Assembly (NCBI RefSeq): GCF_000147715.2
Contig: NC_017934.1
Coordinates: 1,922,001 to 1,986,000, forward strand
Origin: Mesotoga prima MesG1.Ag.4.2
GTDB taxonomy: Bacteria; Thermotogota; Thermotogae; Petrotogales; Kosmotogaceae
DNA: 64,000 nucleotides
Direction of reading: 5' to 3'
Below, one piece after another: positions 26,372-34,943 of the stretch; the first letter of the stretch is position 1; each line of letters starts with the position of its first letter. The notes beneath the pieces are model-generated. The model was not told where the DNA came from, searched no databases, and worked only from the letters and a program-made list of their open reading frames with translations. The position numbers and the translations under genes were made by a program.

Positions 26372-27280
26372 ATGTTTATGAATATCGTAATCACAATACT
26401 TTCGGGGATCGCGCTTTTAATAGTCGCGTTTGTATATACCGTAACCCTTGAAGGAATTGCAAGAAAGATAGATGCAAGAATTCAGAGAAGATACGGCCCG
26501 CCTTTCTGGCAGAACTTCATAGATATTTTCAAGTCTCTGACGAAGCACTCGATTTCCCACGGCTTCATCTTCGACTTTGGTTTACTTATGGCTCTGGGAG
26601 GGACGATTGCGACGGTCTTCTTCGTCCCGGCCGGCAGTCTCGCCGTTTTTCCGGGAATCGACAATGTCTTTGTAGTGATCTATCTTCTGGCAATTGGCCT
26701 TCTTGGAATGGCGATGTCTGCCGTAGGGTCGGGAAATCCAAATGCATCCATAGGAATCGGAAGGGCACTGGCCCAGATGCTTGGATACGAACTTCCCTTC
26801 ATGATAGTGATTCTCGGGGTCTTTTTCCACCATGGGACTTCATCTCTATCCGATCTTGTAAGCATCCAGATAGCGCAGGGCGCTTACAACGCTTGGTTAA
26901 TGCCGATTGGCGGAGTAGTTGCCTTTATTTCTCTGATAGGGATGCTCGGAAAGAAGCCCTTCGACACCTTCATTGCACCGGCCGAGATAGCTTCCGGACC
27001 ACTTGTGGAGTACAGCGGGAAGTATCTTGGTATGCTGATGATCCAGCACGCATTTGCGACATTCATTGAGATCGGATTGTTTGTGAACCTCTTCCTTGGA
27101 GGCGGTAGGACTTTATGGGAATTCCTCTTGAAGTTCCTTATAGTGTACTTCTCCATAGTAATCATCTCCGCCACTATTCCAAGATTCAGGGTCGAGCAGG
27201 CGATCAAATTCTACTGGAAATGGCCGCTCATTCTCTCCTTCGTTCAAGTAATCATAGTGGTCTTTGTGATGGGGAGGTGA
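26372..27280 (+). CDS. mbxM: NuoH-like membrane anchor subunit (MbxM)
   Basis: 302 residues, eight helices; links the soluble electron-transfer arm to the membrane arm. IARKIDARIQRRYGPPFWQN (about 28-47) is the conserved cytoplasmic loop of NuoH/MbhM, and GRALAQMLGYELPFMIVILG plus KKPFDTFIAPAEIASGPLVEYSG (split in two) are further signatures. The ATG is 4 bases after the previous stop. Confidence 0.93.
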   Translation: MFMNIVITILSGIALLIVAFVYTVTLEGIARKIDARIQRRYGPPFWQNFIDIFKSLTKHSISHGFIFDFGLLMALGGTIATVFFVPAGSLAVFPGIDNVFVVIYLLAIGLLGMAMSAVGSGNPNASIGIGRALAQMLGYELPFMIVILGVFFHHGTSSLSDLVSIQIAQGAYNAWLMPIGGVVAFISLIGMLGKKPFDTFIAPAEIASGPLVEYSGKYLGMLMIQHAFATFIEIGLFVNLFLGGGRTLWEFLLKFLIVYFSIVIISATIPRFRVEQAIKFYWKWPLILSFVQVIIVVFVMGR

Positions 27281-27284
27281 TGGC

Positions 27285-27824
27285 ATGAGCGAAGAACGCA
27301 AAGCATGGGAAAAAGTAGCAAATATGCTCAGATCACGCTCGTTGTGGATGCTTTATTACTGTACCGGATGTGGAGCTATAGAGCTGCCTCCAACGATGAC
27401 TTCGCGCTTCGATATGGAGCGTCTCGGGATTGGGCCTATGGCAACTCCTAGGCAGGCCGACATTATGTTAATCACAGGATACCTAAGTACGAAGACTCTC
27501 AGGAGAGTCATTTATTCGTACGAACAGATGCAGTCGCCGAAGTATATAGTCGGCTTTGGTTCTTGCACTTTAAATGGGGGAATATACTATGACTCGTACG
27601 CGACGATAAACAAACTGGATCTTTATGTGCCTGTGGATCTTTATCTGGCCGGTTGTATGCCCCGCCCGGAAGCTATAGTAAGCGGATTCACCGCGCTGAT
27701 GAGCAAGATTGACAAAGGAGAGGCCAACGGTTGGAAAGAGTATAAGGAGAAGAACGATTGGTACAAGAGGAATCAGATAGAGGCTCTCGGGGAGGTGTAT
27801 GTACACGATGAATTCCATGAATGA
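27285..27824 (+). CDS. mbxJ: NuoB-like [4Fe-4S] subunit (MbxJ)
   Basis: 179 residues. The proximal N2-type cluster ligands are Cys26 and Cys29 in YYCTGCGAIELPP, Cys94 in GFGSCTLNGG and Cys124 in AGCMPRPEA. This cluster sits next to the catalytic or quinone-like site formed with the MbxL subunit. The C-terminus overlaps the start of the next gene by about 17-26 bases. Confidence 0.94.
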   Translation: MSEERKAWEKVANMLRSRSLWMLYYCTGCGAIELPPTMTSRFDMERLGIGPMATPRQADIMLITGYLSTKTLRRVIYSYEQMQSPKYIVGFGSCTLNGGIYYDSYATINKLDLYVPVDLYLAGCMPRPEAIVSGFTALMSKIDKGEANGWKEYKEKNDWYKRNQIEALGEVYVHDEFHE

Positions 27825-28323
27825 GATACTGGGAGAAGTGACGACTATTGCCGGAGAATTATCGGTTAAGGAAGTAACTGCCCGTGAGTCAATCGTATCC
27901 GTTGAAGCTTCGAGGTTGAATGCGGTTCTTGAGCTCTTAAAGAGAAGAGGCTTCTCTCATCTCTCACTGATAACCGGCGTCGACAGGATAAAAGACGGTA
28001 TTTTCGAGGTGTTCTACACCCTATTCAGATGGGAGACAGGAGAGACTCTGTTGGTGAAGAGCTCGATTAGTAGAGATGAACCCGTAATTAGTACCGTGAT
28101 GCACCTTTGGCCTACTGCAAGGTTTTATGAAAGGGACGTTCACGAGTTCTTCGGTATAGTGTTCGATGGTAACCCCGACCTTAAACCACTCATACTCGAA
28201 AACTGGAAGGAAATGCCGCCGATGAGAAAGGACTTCGATCCGCAGAAATACTCAAACGAGCACTTTCCGGACAGGCACTACGAAGCCGAGTTTCTGGCAG
28301 AAGGTGGCGATGAAAATGAGTAA
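27799..28323 (+). CDS. mbxK: NuoC-like subunit (MbxK)
   Basis: Up to 174 residues, 30-kDa-subunit type. HLWPTARFYERDVHEFFGIVF (about 101-121) is the family motif, and PMRKDFDPQKYSNEHFP follows. Three in-frame ATGs (27799, 27808, 27817) lie after a GGGGAGG site; the first is only about 3 bases from it, so 27808 is equally likely. It overlaps mbxJ and mbxL. Confidence 0.92.
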   Translation: MYTMNSMNEILGEVTTIAGELSVKEVTARESIVSVEASRLNAVLELLKRRGFSHLSLITGVDRIKDGIFEVFYTLFRWETGETLLVKSSISRDEPVISTVMHLWPTARFYERDVHEFFGIVFDGNPDLKPLILENWKEMPPMRKDFDPQKYSNEHFPDRHYEAEFLAEGGDENE

Positions 28324-29422
28324 GGAAGTCAAGCTCTTCTTGGGCCCTAACCACCCCGGGATGCACGGCAATTCAAGCGTTCACCTTTACGTAGAGGGGG
28401 ACACCGTCGTCAGATCTAGACTTGTTCCTGGGTTCCTTCACAGGGGCTTCGAGAAATTGATGGAGAGAAGAGGCTGGATGCAAAACCTGGCCCTGATCCC
28501 GCGAATCTGCGTGCCCGAACCGGACATTAACGAAATGGTTTATGCGATGGCAGTCGAGGCGCTCACCGGGACGGAAGTGCCAGAAAGAGCTCACTGGATT
28601 AGGATGATAATTCTCGAGCTGGCGAGAATTGCTTCCCATCTTATGGCTTTGGGTGGAGTCGGTGGATCTACCGGTCTCTACACAATTTCACACTGGACGC
28701 TTGCTGACAGGGACAGGATTCTCGATATCTTCGAGAAGATTACCGGCGCAAGGATCTATCACATGTATATCGTTCCTGGAGGCGTAAGAAAGGATCTGCC
28801 CGAAGGCATCGAGTCTGAGATAGTTGAATTCCTGGATTATATAGAAAGCAGGAGCGATGAATTTGAGAACCTGCTCCTGAAAAACAGGATAATCAGAACG
28901 AGGACAGAGGGTCTCGCGCTTCTAACCAGAGAAGAGGCGCTGGAAATAGGTGTAACCGGCGTGGGACTGAGAGCAACAGGTCTGCCCTATGACATAAGAA
29001 AGATAGATCCGTATGCAAAATATGACAGTGTGGCTTTCGACATTCCCACCGCAACTGAAGGGGATGCATTTGCCAGATTCACTTTGAAATACTATGAGAT
29101 GATGCAGAGTATCAGGATACTGAGGCAGGTACTTGAGAAAATGCCGGAGGGACCTGTGAACGCAAAGATCTCATCTGGCAGCGCTCTCAGATGGAGGGTG
29201 CCGGAGGGAACTGTCTACACTCACATAGAGTCATCCAGGGGCGAGTACGGATACTTTGTTGTCTCAGATGGAGGGGAAAGACCCTACAGGATAAACGTCA
29301 GAGGGGCTTCCTTTCCTCAGGGTTTATACGGTGTCGAGAAACTGCTAGCAGGCACAAGAATAGAAGACGTTGCTCTCTGGCTAACCACTATGGACTTCTG
29401 TCCGCCAGAGATCGACAGATAG
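28310..29422 (+). CDS. mbxL: NuoD/[NiFe]-hydrogenase large-subunit-like protein (MbxL) lacking half of the nickel ligands
   Basis: 370 residues from ATG 28310 (AAGGTGG upstream). The fold is that of NuoD and group 4 hydrogenase large subunits: LGPNHPGMHGNSSVHLYVEG at the N-terminus and R-L-V-P-G-F-L-H-R-G-F-E. In hydrogenases two CxxC motifs bind the NiFe centre. Here the first is RICVPEPD (Cys67, then Glu70) and the second is DFCPPEIDR (Cys364, then Glu367), so one cysteine of each pair is replaced. As I recall, Mbx/Mbs proteins also retain only part of the set, and they do not make H2. It should thus serve another acceptor, such as a sulfur compound, or only pass electrons. Confidence 0.9.
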   Translation: MKMSKEVKLFLGPNHPGMHGNSSVHLYVEGDTVVRSRLVPGFLHRGFEKLMERRGWMQNLALIPRICVPEPDINEMVYAMAVEALTGTEVPERAHWIRMIILELARIASHLMALGGVGGSTGLYTISHWTLADRDRILDIFEKITGARIYHMYIVPGGVRKDLPEGIESEIVEFLDYIESRSDEFENLLLKNRIIRTRTEGLALLTREEALEIGVTGVGLRATGLPYDIRKIDPYAKYDSVAFDIPTATEGDAFARFTLKYYEMMQSIRILRQVLEKMPEGPVNAKISSGSALRWRVPEGTVYTHIESSRGEYGYFVVSDGGERPYRINVRGASFPQGLYGVEKLLAGTRIEDVALWLTTMDFCPPEIDR

Positions 29423-29434
29423 GGGGCTGGTAAC

Positions 29435-31264
29435 GTGAGCGTATACGATGATTTCAAAAAGACTTTCTGGGGTCCTACTGTAGCCTGGAAGAGACTGTTC
29501 ACGAAGCCGGTTACAATAAAAGTTCCACAGGTTTATCGCGAAGCAGCCGAAAGATACAGGGGGTTCCACGTTAACGATTGGGACAAATGCTCCGGATGTG
29601 GAACTTGCGCAAAGATATGCCCCACCGACGCCATTAAGATGGTGCCAGTGGATATTACGGTCGATATCGGAAAGAAGGCACAGCGACCGGCTATAGACTA
29701 TGGAAGATGTTCCTTCTGCGGTATGTGTGTCGACATATGTACGACGGGTTCACTGAACATGACCAGGGAGTATATTCATATATCCGACGACCCTGATAGT
29801 TTTTTCTTCCTACCAGATGAAACTGGCATCCATCATGATAGTCAACCTATAGGCTATTCACGCGACGAAAACTCGGAACTGCTCGATCTTGAAAGGGTAG
29901 AAATGGAAGAGCTCTCGGGTGAAGAGAGAGTTCAGTCGTTTATAGAATTTGTCAAGGGATTCTCGAAAGAGCAGGCCATAGCGGAGGCGGCAAGATGTGT
30001 GGACTGCGAACTCTGCATAGATGCCTGCCCGGCAAAAATGGATATTCCTAGATACATAGAGAGCGTCTTCAAGAACGATACAAAAAAGGGCGTCGAATGG
30101 ATATACAGGACCAATCCTTTGCCGTCGGTTTGTGGACGCGTCTGTACCCACAAGTGTGAGACCGTCTGTTCAATAGGTAACAGGGGAGAGCCCGTTGCCA
30201 TAAGATGGCTGAAAAGATATCTCATGGATCAGGAGAAGACGGAAGACGTTATAAGATATGCGAAAGAACAAGAGATAGTCAGAAAGGGAAGTGGCAGAGT
30301 TGCGATAATAGGCAGTGGCCCGGCCGGTCTGTCTGCCGCATATTACCTTTCGCTAATGGGCTACTCTGTTACAGTCTATGAAAGCAAAGAGCATGCGGGC
30401 GGTGTCATGAGGTATGGTATACCACGCTATCGTCTCCCCGATGAAGCATTGGATGCAGACTTAGAAGTAATAGAAGCCTTGGGTGTGAAGATCGAATGCG
30501 GCAAGACAGTTGGAAAGGACGTCACTATAGAACACCTTCATGAGAAGTTCGATGCGGTCTTTCTCGGAACGGGGTTCATGAAGGGAAGAAGCACCGGAGT
30601 CAAAGGAGCTGACAGCGAAGGGGTTTTGATGGCCATGCCTCTTCTCGAGTCTATTCGCGATTATCTCAGAGGGGATTCAAGCAAGAAACCGGAGGTGCCA
30701 GAAAGCCTTGTCGTAATAGGCGGAGGCAACGTTGCAATGGACGTGGCTCGTAGCGTTGCCCGTCTCCAGAAGATGGAAGGAATGCCGATAGATGTCAAAG
30801 TAACATGTCTCGAATCCTCGGATGAGATGCCAGCCGACCTTGAGGAGATAGTAGAGGGAAGGGAAGAGGGAATCAAATTCTTTCCTAGTCGAGGACCGAA
30901 GGAAGTCTGTCTCAAGGGCGGCAAAGTCTTCGGATTATCTACGATTGCTTGCACAGCAGTCTTTGATAAAGACGGAAGATTCAACCCAAGATTCGATGAA
31001 AGCGACGAAAGTATGATCGAAGGAAAAATGATTGTTGAGGCAATAGGTCAGGCGCCGGACTACGATTATCTTCCAGAATCGATCAGAGAGAAGATACAGT
31101 TCGTAAGGGGAAGAATACTCGTTAACGAGAAAGGTCAAACAGATCTTCCCTGGCTTTTCGCGGGAGGAGATATCGTGAATGGTCCGGACATCATTCATGG
31201 CGTTGCCGACGGTCACAAAGCGGCAGTTGGTATCGACGAGTACCTTAGTAAAGGGGTGAAGTGA
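29435..31264 (+). CDS. Fused NuoI-type ferredoxin and NfnB/GltD-like FAD-NAD(P)H oxidoreductase (MbxN fusion)
   Basis: 609 residues, GTG start with AGGGGGCTGG upstream. Residues 52-62 (CSGCGTCAKIC) and 92-102 (CSFCGMCVDIC) ligate two [4Fe-4S] clusters as in NuoI/MbxN. Residues 188-198 and 233-245 supply eight more cysteines in the GltD/NfnB arrangement. An FAD Rossmann motif follows (GSGPAGLSAAYYLSLMGY, 293-310), then an NAD(P)H-binding one (VVIGGGNVAMDVARS, 426-440), and a C-terminal AGGD. In archaeal Mbx the ferredoxin subunit ends before the oxidoreductase; Thermotoga maritima has, as I recall, a similar fusion (TM1217 region). It would let the complex exchange electrons with NAD(P)H. Confidence 0.93.
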   Translation: MSVYDDFKKTFWGPTVAWKRLFTKPVTIKVPQVYREAAERYRGFHVNDWDKCSGCGTCAKICPTDAIKMVPVDITVDIGKKAQRPAIDYGRCSFCGMCVDICTTGSLNMTREYIHISDDPDSFFFLPDETGIHHDSQPIGYSRDENSELLDLERVEMEELSGEERVQSFIEFVKGFSKEQAIAEAARCVDCELCIDACPAKMDIPRYIESVFKNDTKKGVEWIYRTNPLPSVCGRVCTHKCETVCSIGNRGEPVAIRWLKRYLMDQEKTEDVIRYAKEQEIVRKGSGRVAIIGSGPAGLSAAYYLSLMGYSVTVYESKEHAGGVMRYGIPRYRLPDEALDADLEVIEALGVKIECGKTVGKDVTIEHLHEKFDAVFLGTGFMKGRSTGVKGADSEGVLMAMPLLESIRDYLRGDSSKKPEVPESLVVIGGGNVAMDVARSVARLQKMEGMPIDVKVTCLESSDEMPADLEEIVEGREEGIKFFPSRGPKEVCLKGGKVFGLSTIACTAVFDKDGRFNPRFDESDESMIEGKMIVEAIGQAPDYDYLPESIREKIQFVRGRILVNEKGQTDLPWLFAGGDIVNGPDIIHGVADGHKAAVGIDEYLSKGVK

Positions 31265-31761
31265 TGAGCGATTTCAAGAGCATTCTGGAGGTAGCACTCA
31301 GTTTCGAAAAATCAGGCCGGGAGTTCTATAAAAATAATATGCAGAAGGTCAATCAATCCGTTGCCAAAAAGACCTTCGAATATCTTATGGAAATGGAAGA
31401 CTCTCATGTGAAGTTCATTGAGGGTATGATCGAAGCTCTTGAAGATAACAAGGAGGTTGATTTTGCCCTACAGGAAGAAGCGGAGGAGATATTCGTAGAG
31501 AGGCTGGAATCGCAAGCGCTCTCAAACAACTCTTACAGCAGCGATCTTGCCGATCTTTCGATTTTAAGAATGGCCTACCTCATTGAGAGGGATTTTGTTG
31601 ATTACTACGAAAATGCCTCCAAAAACGTGGAAGACACGAGTGCAAAGAAACTCATGGTAAAGCTAATGAACTGGGAAAAAGGGCATGTTACTCTTGTCAA
31701 AGACCTCATGGAAAAGATATACGAAAAGAACGCAATTGATCTTGGCTTCTATCCCTTTTGA
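31264..31761 (+). CDS. Ferritin-like/rubrerythrin-type diiron protein
   Basis: 165 residues, starting at the ATG that shares a base with the preceding TGA. Two ExxH motifs on a four-helix pattern, EDSH (45-48) and EKGH near 138, plus matching glutamates (GREFY, ERDFVDYYE) give a diiron site. There is no C-terminal rubredoxin domain, so it is like the erythrin-type peroxide scavengers. Its coupling to the Mbx genes suggests protection of iron-sulfur proteins from oxidants in an anaerobe. Confidence 0.85.
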   Translation: MSDFKSILEVALSFEKSGREFYKNNMQKVNQSVAKKTFEYLMEMEDSHVKFIEGMIEALEDNKEVDFALQEEAEEIFVERLESQALSNNSYSSDLADLSILRMAYLIERDFVDYYENASKNVEDTSAKKLMVKLMNWEKGHVTLVKDLMEKIYEKNAIDLGFYPF

Positions 31762-32947
31762 TTGGAGAGAACGTTCTCGAGAAGAGAGACGAAGAAGCCG
31801 TTACGCTTTGCGGGAGAAGAGCCGCTGCACGCTTAAAAGCGGAGAACCCGCTGAATGCTATGAAGAACCATCCTTGGTCCTTCGTTGAACATGGACCCGT
31901 CCCTCGTAATTACCGCTGTACGCTGATGAAAACCACGTTATCCGTCAACGGTTTTCCGAGAAGAGCGTGTCCTTCGATAAGATCAAAGAAACTAAAGAGG
32001 TCAGAGGTATGAGGGTAGACGTATGAAGATCAAGATCAAACATCACATACCAACATCATGAACTATTATCAGCATCTTGTGTTCCGTAGCTCTTTTCCAA
32101 CCTGCAACCACCTACCTGCAGCCCCGATCGGTTCGAAAACCAGATCCCGAAACAAGTTCGGGATGACAGCGAATGATTATTCCGATAAGGATAGATTCCG
32201 TCATTCCGACAAAGCTCCTGGTCGGAATCTGGATGCTCTTGCTTCACGATTTGACGAAGAACGAAGAACAGATCCTTGCTCTGGAATAACAGATTCTCCT
32301 CGGAGAACGGTGAACCAGTTTTGTTGCTCTTCCTACCACGAACCCGCAACCCCCAACCACGTTTTCTCCAAAACCCAGATCCCGAAACAAGTTCGGGATG
32401 ACAGCGAGTGATTATTCCGAAAAGGATAGATTCCGTCATTCCGACAAAGCTCCTGGTCGGAATCTTGATGTTATTGCTTCACGGCTCTCCTCGGCGAACA
32501 GAGAACCTCTCAACGGTCAACCAGTTTCTCTTGCTTTTCCTACCACGAACCGCGACCCCCAACCACGGTTTCTCCAAAACCCAGATCCCGAAACAAGTTC
32601 GGGATGACAGCGAGTGATTATTCCGAAAAGGATAGATTCCGTCATTCCGACAAAGCTCCTGGTCGGAATGTGGATGCTCTTGCTTCGCGATTTAACGAAG
32701 AACGAAGAACAAATCCTTGCTCTGGAATAACAGATTCTCCTCGGAGAACGGTGAACCAGTTTTGTTGCTCTTCCTACCACGAACCCGCAACCCCCAACCC
32801 CGGTCTTTCCAGCTTCCCTTCGTCTCTTAGCAATCGGCCAACGGCTCTTCTCGTGAACGGTGAACAGCCCGACGGATAACCCATGCCTTGAACTTGTAAC
32901 CATTCTAAATAGTCATAAGAAGACCGATAATATTTGTCTAGAATTAC
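31762..32947. repeat. Composite repeat island: tandem 206-235 base modules with two hairpins
   Basis: No gene. Three tandem modules begin at 32142, 32377 and 32583 (spacings 235 and 206). Each holds hairpin A (CCCGAA-ACAAG-TTCGGG at 32146-32162, 32381-32397, 32587-32603) and about 40 bases on hairpin B (ATTCCGAC-N10-GTCGGAAT at 32203-32228, 32438-32463, 32644-32669). A stretch at 31922-31957 resembles 922-957. Open frames here are translations of the repeats, and they read in several frames and both strands. 32122-32150 is the uninterrupted relative of the intron 1 insertion site. Confidence 0.85.
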
Positions 32948-32959
32948 ATGGAGGTATTT

Positions 32960-33661
32960 ATGAAAAGGATTGTCACAATAATGTTTTTACTCGTATTGAT
33001 AGGAGTGTTTACTATGGCCAGTACTGAAATACCAGTAGTTGATGCTAATTTGCCAGAGAATCTAGAAACCGCGACCTTCGGATTAGGCTGTTTCTGGGGT
33101 TCTGAAGCGATATTTGGAGGGATAAGCGGAGTATATAGGACCAGCGTTGGATACGCAGGAGGCACGAAGGTTAATCCAAGCTACTATTCTCTTGGAGACC
33201 ACACTGAGGTAGTTCAGATACAGTTTGATTCTTCAGTAATCTCCTATGAAGAACTTTTGGAGCTTTTTTGGCTTTCTCACAACCCTTATGTGAATTACAA
33301 GATTCAGTATATGTCTCTCATTCTCTATCACAATGAACAACAGAAAGAGACCGCTGAAATGTTCATTGATTCGAAGGAGAACGAAGCCGGCAGGAAGGCG
33401 GCCACAGAAGTCTCGCGGATGACCGAGTTCTACAGAGCCGAGGATTACCATCTCAAGTTTTACCTCCAGAGAGATAAGGAGATTCTAAACGATCTTCTAA
33501 GATATTACGAAGACATCTTCGCTTTGAACGATTCAACTGTGGCGGCCAGGTTAAACTCTCTCCTGGCTGGCAAGGGAGACCCCGATCTTATGAAAAACGA
33601 ATATGAAGATTACGGTCTCCAGAATAGAGCTCTCGAAAAGGTGAGGAAGATGCTCTTTTAG
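32960..33661 (+). CDS. msrA: Exported, divergent peptide-methionine (S)-S-oxide reductase
   Basis: 233 residues from ATG 32960; the upstream ATG at 32948 overlaps the GGAGG site. A signal peptide (MKRIVTIMFLLVLIGVFTMA) places it outside the cytoplasm. GLGCFWGSEAIF holds the catalytic Cys44 and Glu49. Cys44 is the only cysteine, so no resolving cysteine exists. The usual NRQGND stretch before QYRS is replaced by NPYVNYKIQYMS, so an aspartate generally important in catalysis is missing. The C-terminal third has no clear similarity. Likely an extracytoplasmic repair enzyme with unusual chemistry, or one that has lost activity. Confidence 0.85.
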   Translation: MKRIVTIMFLLVLIGVFTMASTEIPVVDANLPENLETATFGLGCFWGSEAIFGGISGVYRTSVGYAGGTKVNPSYYSLGDHTEVVQIQFDSSVISYEELLELFWLSHNPYVNYKIQYMSLILYHNEQQKETAEMFIDSKENEAGRKAATEVSRMTEFYRAEDYHLKFYLQRDKEILNDLLRYYEDIFALNDSTVAARLNSLLAGKGDPDLMKNEYEDYGLQNRALEKVRKMLF

Positions 33662-34310
33662 AGTGAAAAGAGATTCTGAAAAACTAATTCTAAATAAAGC
33701 CTGGTCTGAATTAAGGAATAAGAGAGAAAAGTAGATAAAGCTCATTATCGAGAACTAGGCTTCGATATACGAGACATGATGATAGTTGTCCGTCAACGAT
33801 CCACCGTCGCCGCCGAGAAGACCGGTTGTCCGTTCCTACGCTAAGCGTCTGGGTTGTTTGTTCTTGGAATTAGATCCCGAAACAAGTTCGGGATGACAGC
33901 GAATGATTATTCCGAAAAGGATACATTCCGTCATTCCGACAGAGCTCCTGGTCGGAATCCGGATGCTCTTGCTTCAAGGCTCTCCTCGGAGAACTGAGAA
34001 CCATTCAGTGGTGATCCGGTTTTCAGTCGCTCTTTCCAACCCCCGATTTCCGACCCCCAACCCCGATTCTTGAAAAACCCAGATCCCGAAACAAGTTCGG
34101 GATGACAGAGTGAGGAGCTTCCGAAAGTCGATGTTTGGATAACTTCCTAAGTTGCAGCAAAACCTTGAACTGGTGACCCGGTTTTGTTCACGAAACCCCA
34201 GACTCGAGACGAGACCCGTCTTGTTAGGTCTTTTTACTTGCAACTTGGAACTTGCATCTTGCAACTGATTTTTCGCTCTTTCCAACCCCCAACCACGGTT
34301 TCTCCGAAAA
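33662..34310. repeat. Composite repeat island
   Basis: No gene. Hairpin A at 33876-33892 and 34085-34101 (209 bases apart) and hairpin B at 33933-33958 with one changed loop base. Phrases such as CTTGCATCTTGCAACT near 34255 are shared with the flank of group II intron 2 at 6699. The island lies between msrA and the convergent nicotinamidase gene. Confidence 0.8.
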
Positions 34311-34919
34311 TCATCTCTCGATAAGTTTTACTCCCGCGCTTTTGAACTCCTCTATAGTCCTCTGAATATCGCCCTGGTTAGCCTCAACCCCTTTTGTTCC
34401 GTTTATTATTACGTTTATCTTGAAGCCTGCCAGGAGCGCATCGTGAACAGTATATTTTAGGCAGTAGTCAAGAGCGAGCCCGCAAATGTCAAGTTCCTCG
34501 GTTCCAAGTGCCTTGAGAAGTCCGTCGGTTCCAAGCTGTGTTCCATCGTTCTCCTTGAAGATCGAGTAGCTGTCGACGTGGGGGTGAGTCCCCTTTCTTA
34601 CTATATAGTCGAAGCGCCAACTCTCTATGTCTTGATGAAACTCCGCTCCATGACTTCCCTGTTGACAGTGAACAGGCCACAAAACGGGGCCGATCCCTTT
34701 TCCGTTGTCAAACGGTGTAAAAGGGTCTTTCCCATGATTGACCGCAAAGCTCATGTGATTCGACGGATGCCAGTCCTGGCTCGCAACTATCACCTTGTAC
34801 ACGGGGTCTTTCATTGTTCTGTTTACCACTGTGTTGATCTTGCTCGCATCGTTTACGGGCAGTGCGCCGGTTTCATAGAAGTCGTTCTGAACATCTACGA
34901 CTAGCAGTGCTTTACGCAT
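34311..34919 (-). CDS. pncA: Nicotinamidase/isochorismatase-family hydrolase
   Basis: Converts nicotinamide to nicotinate for NAD salvage. 202 residues. The catalytic triad is Asp9 (VVDVQNDF), Lys109 (VRKGT) and Cys153 (ALDYCLKYT). The metal site is Asp49, His51 and probably His55 (SQDWHPSNH), which marks PncA rather than isochorismatases. WPVHCQQGSHGAEF is also typical of PncA. The gene ends at the border of a repeat island. Confidence 0.92.
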   Translation of the reverse strand: MRKALLVVDVQNDFYETGALPVNDASKINTVVNRTMKDPVYKVIVASQDWHPSNHMSFAVNHGKDPFTPFDNGKGIGPVLWPVHCQQGSHGAEFHQDIESWRFDYIVRKGTHPHVDSYSIFKENDGTQLGTDGLLKALGTEELDICGLALDYCLKYTVHDALLAGFKINVIINGTKGVEANQGDIQRTIEEFKSAGVKLIER

Positions 34920-34943
34920 TTCAATCGCCTCACTTTCAAATTT

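Noticed and set aside
28310-29422. The large subunit as an H2-evolving [NiFe] hydrogenase (Mbh)
   Set aside because: Only one cysteine of each CxxC pair remains, and the operon has two MrpD-like subunits, which is the Mbx pattern.
31758-32904. Open frames of 70-130 codons within the repeat islands (also 4166-4665)
   Set aside because: They translate the palindromic repeats, occur on both strands and in several frames, and lack ribosome sites and homology-like composition.
32142-34101. The regularly spaced palindromes as a CRISPR array
   Set aside because: Modules are 206-235 bases, the sequence between hairpins is itself repeated rather than unique, and no cas genes are present.
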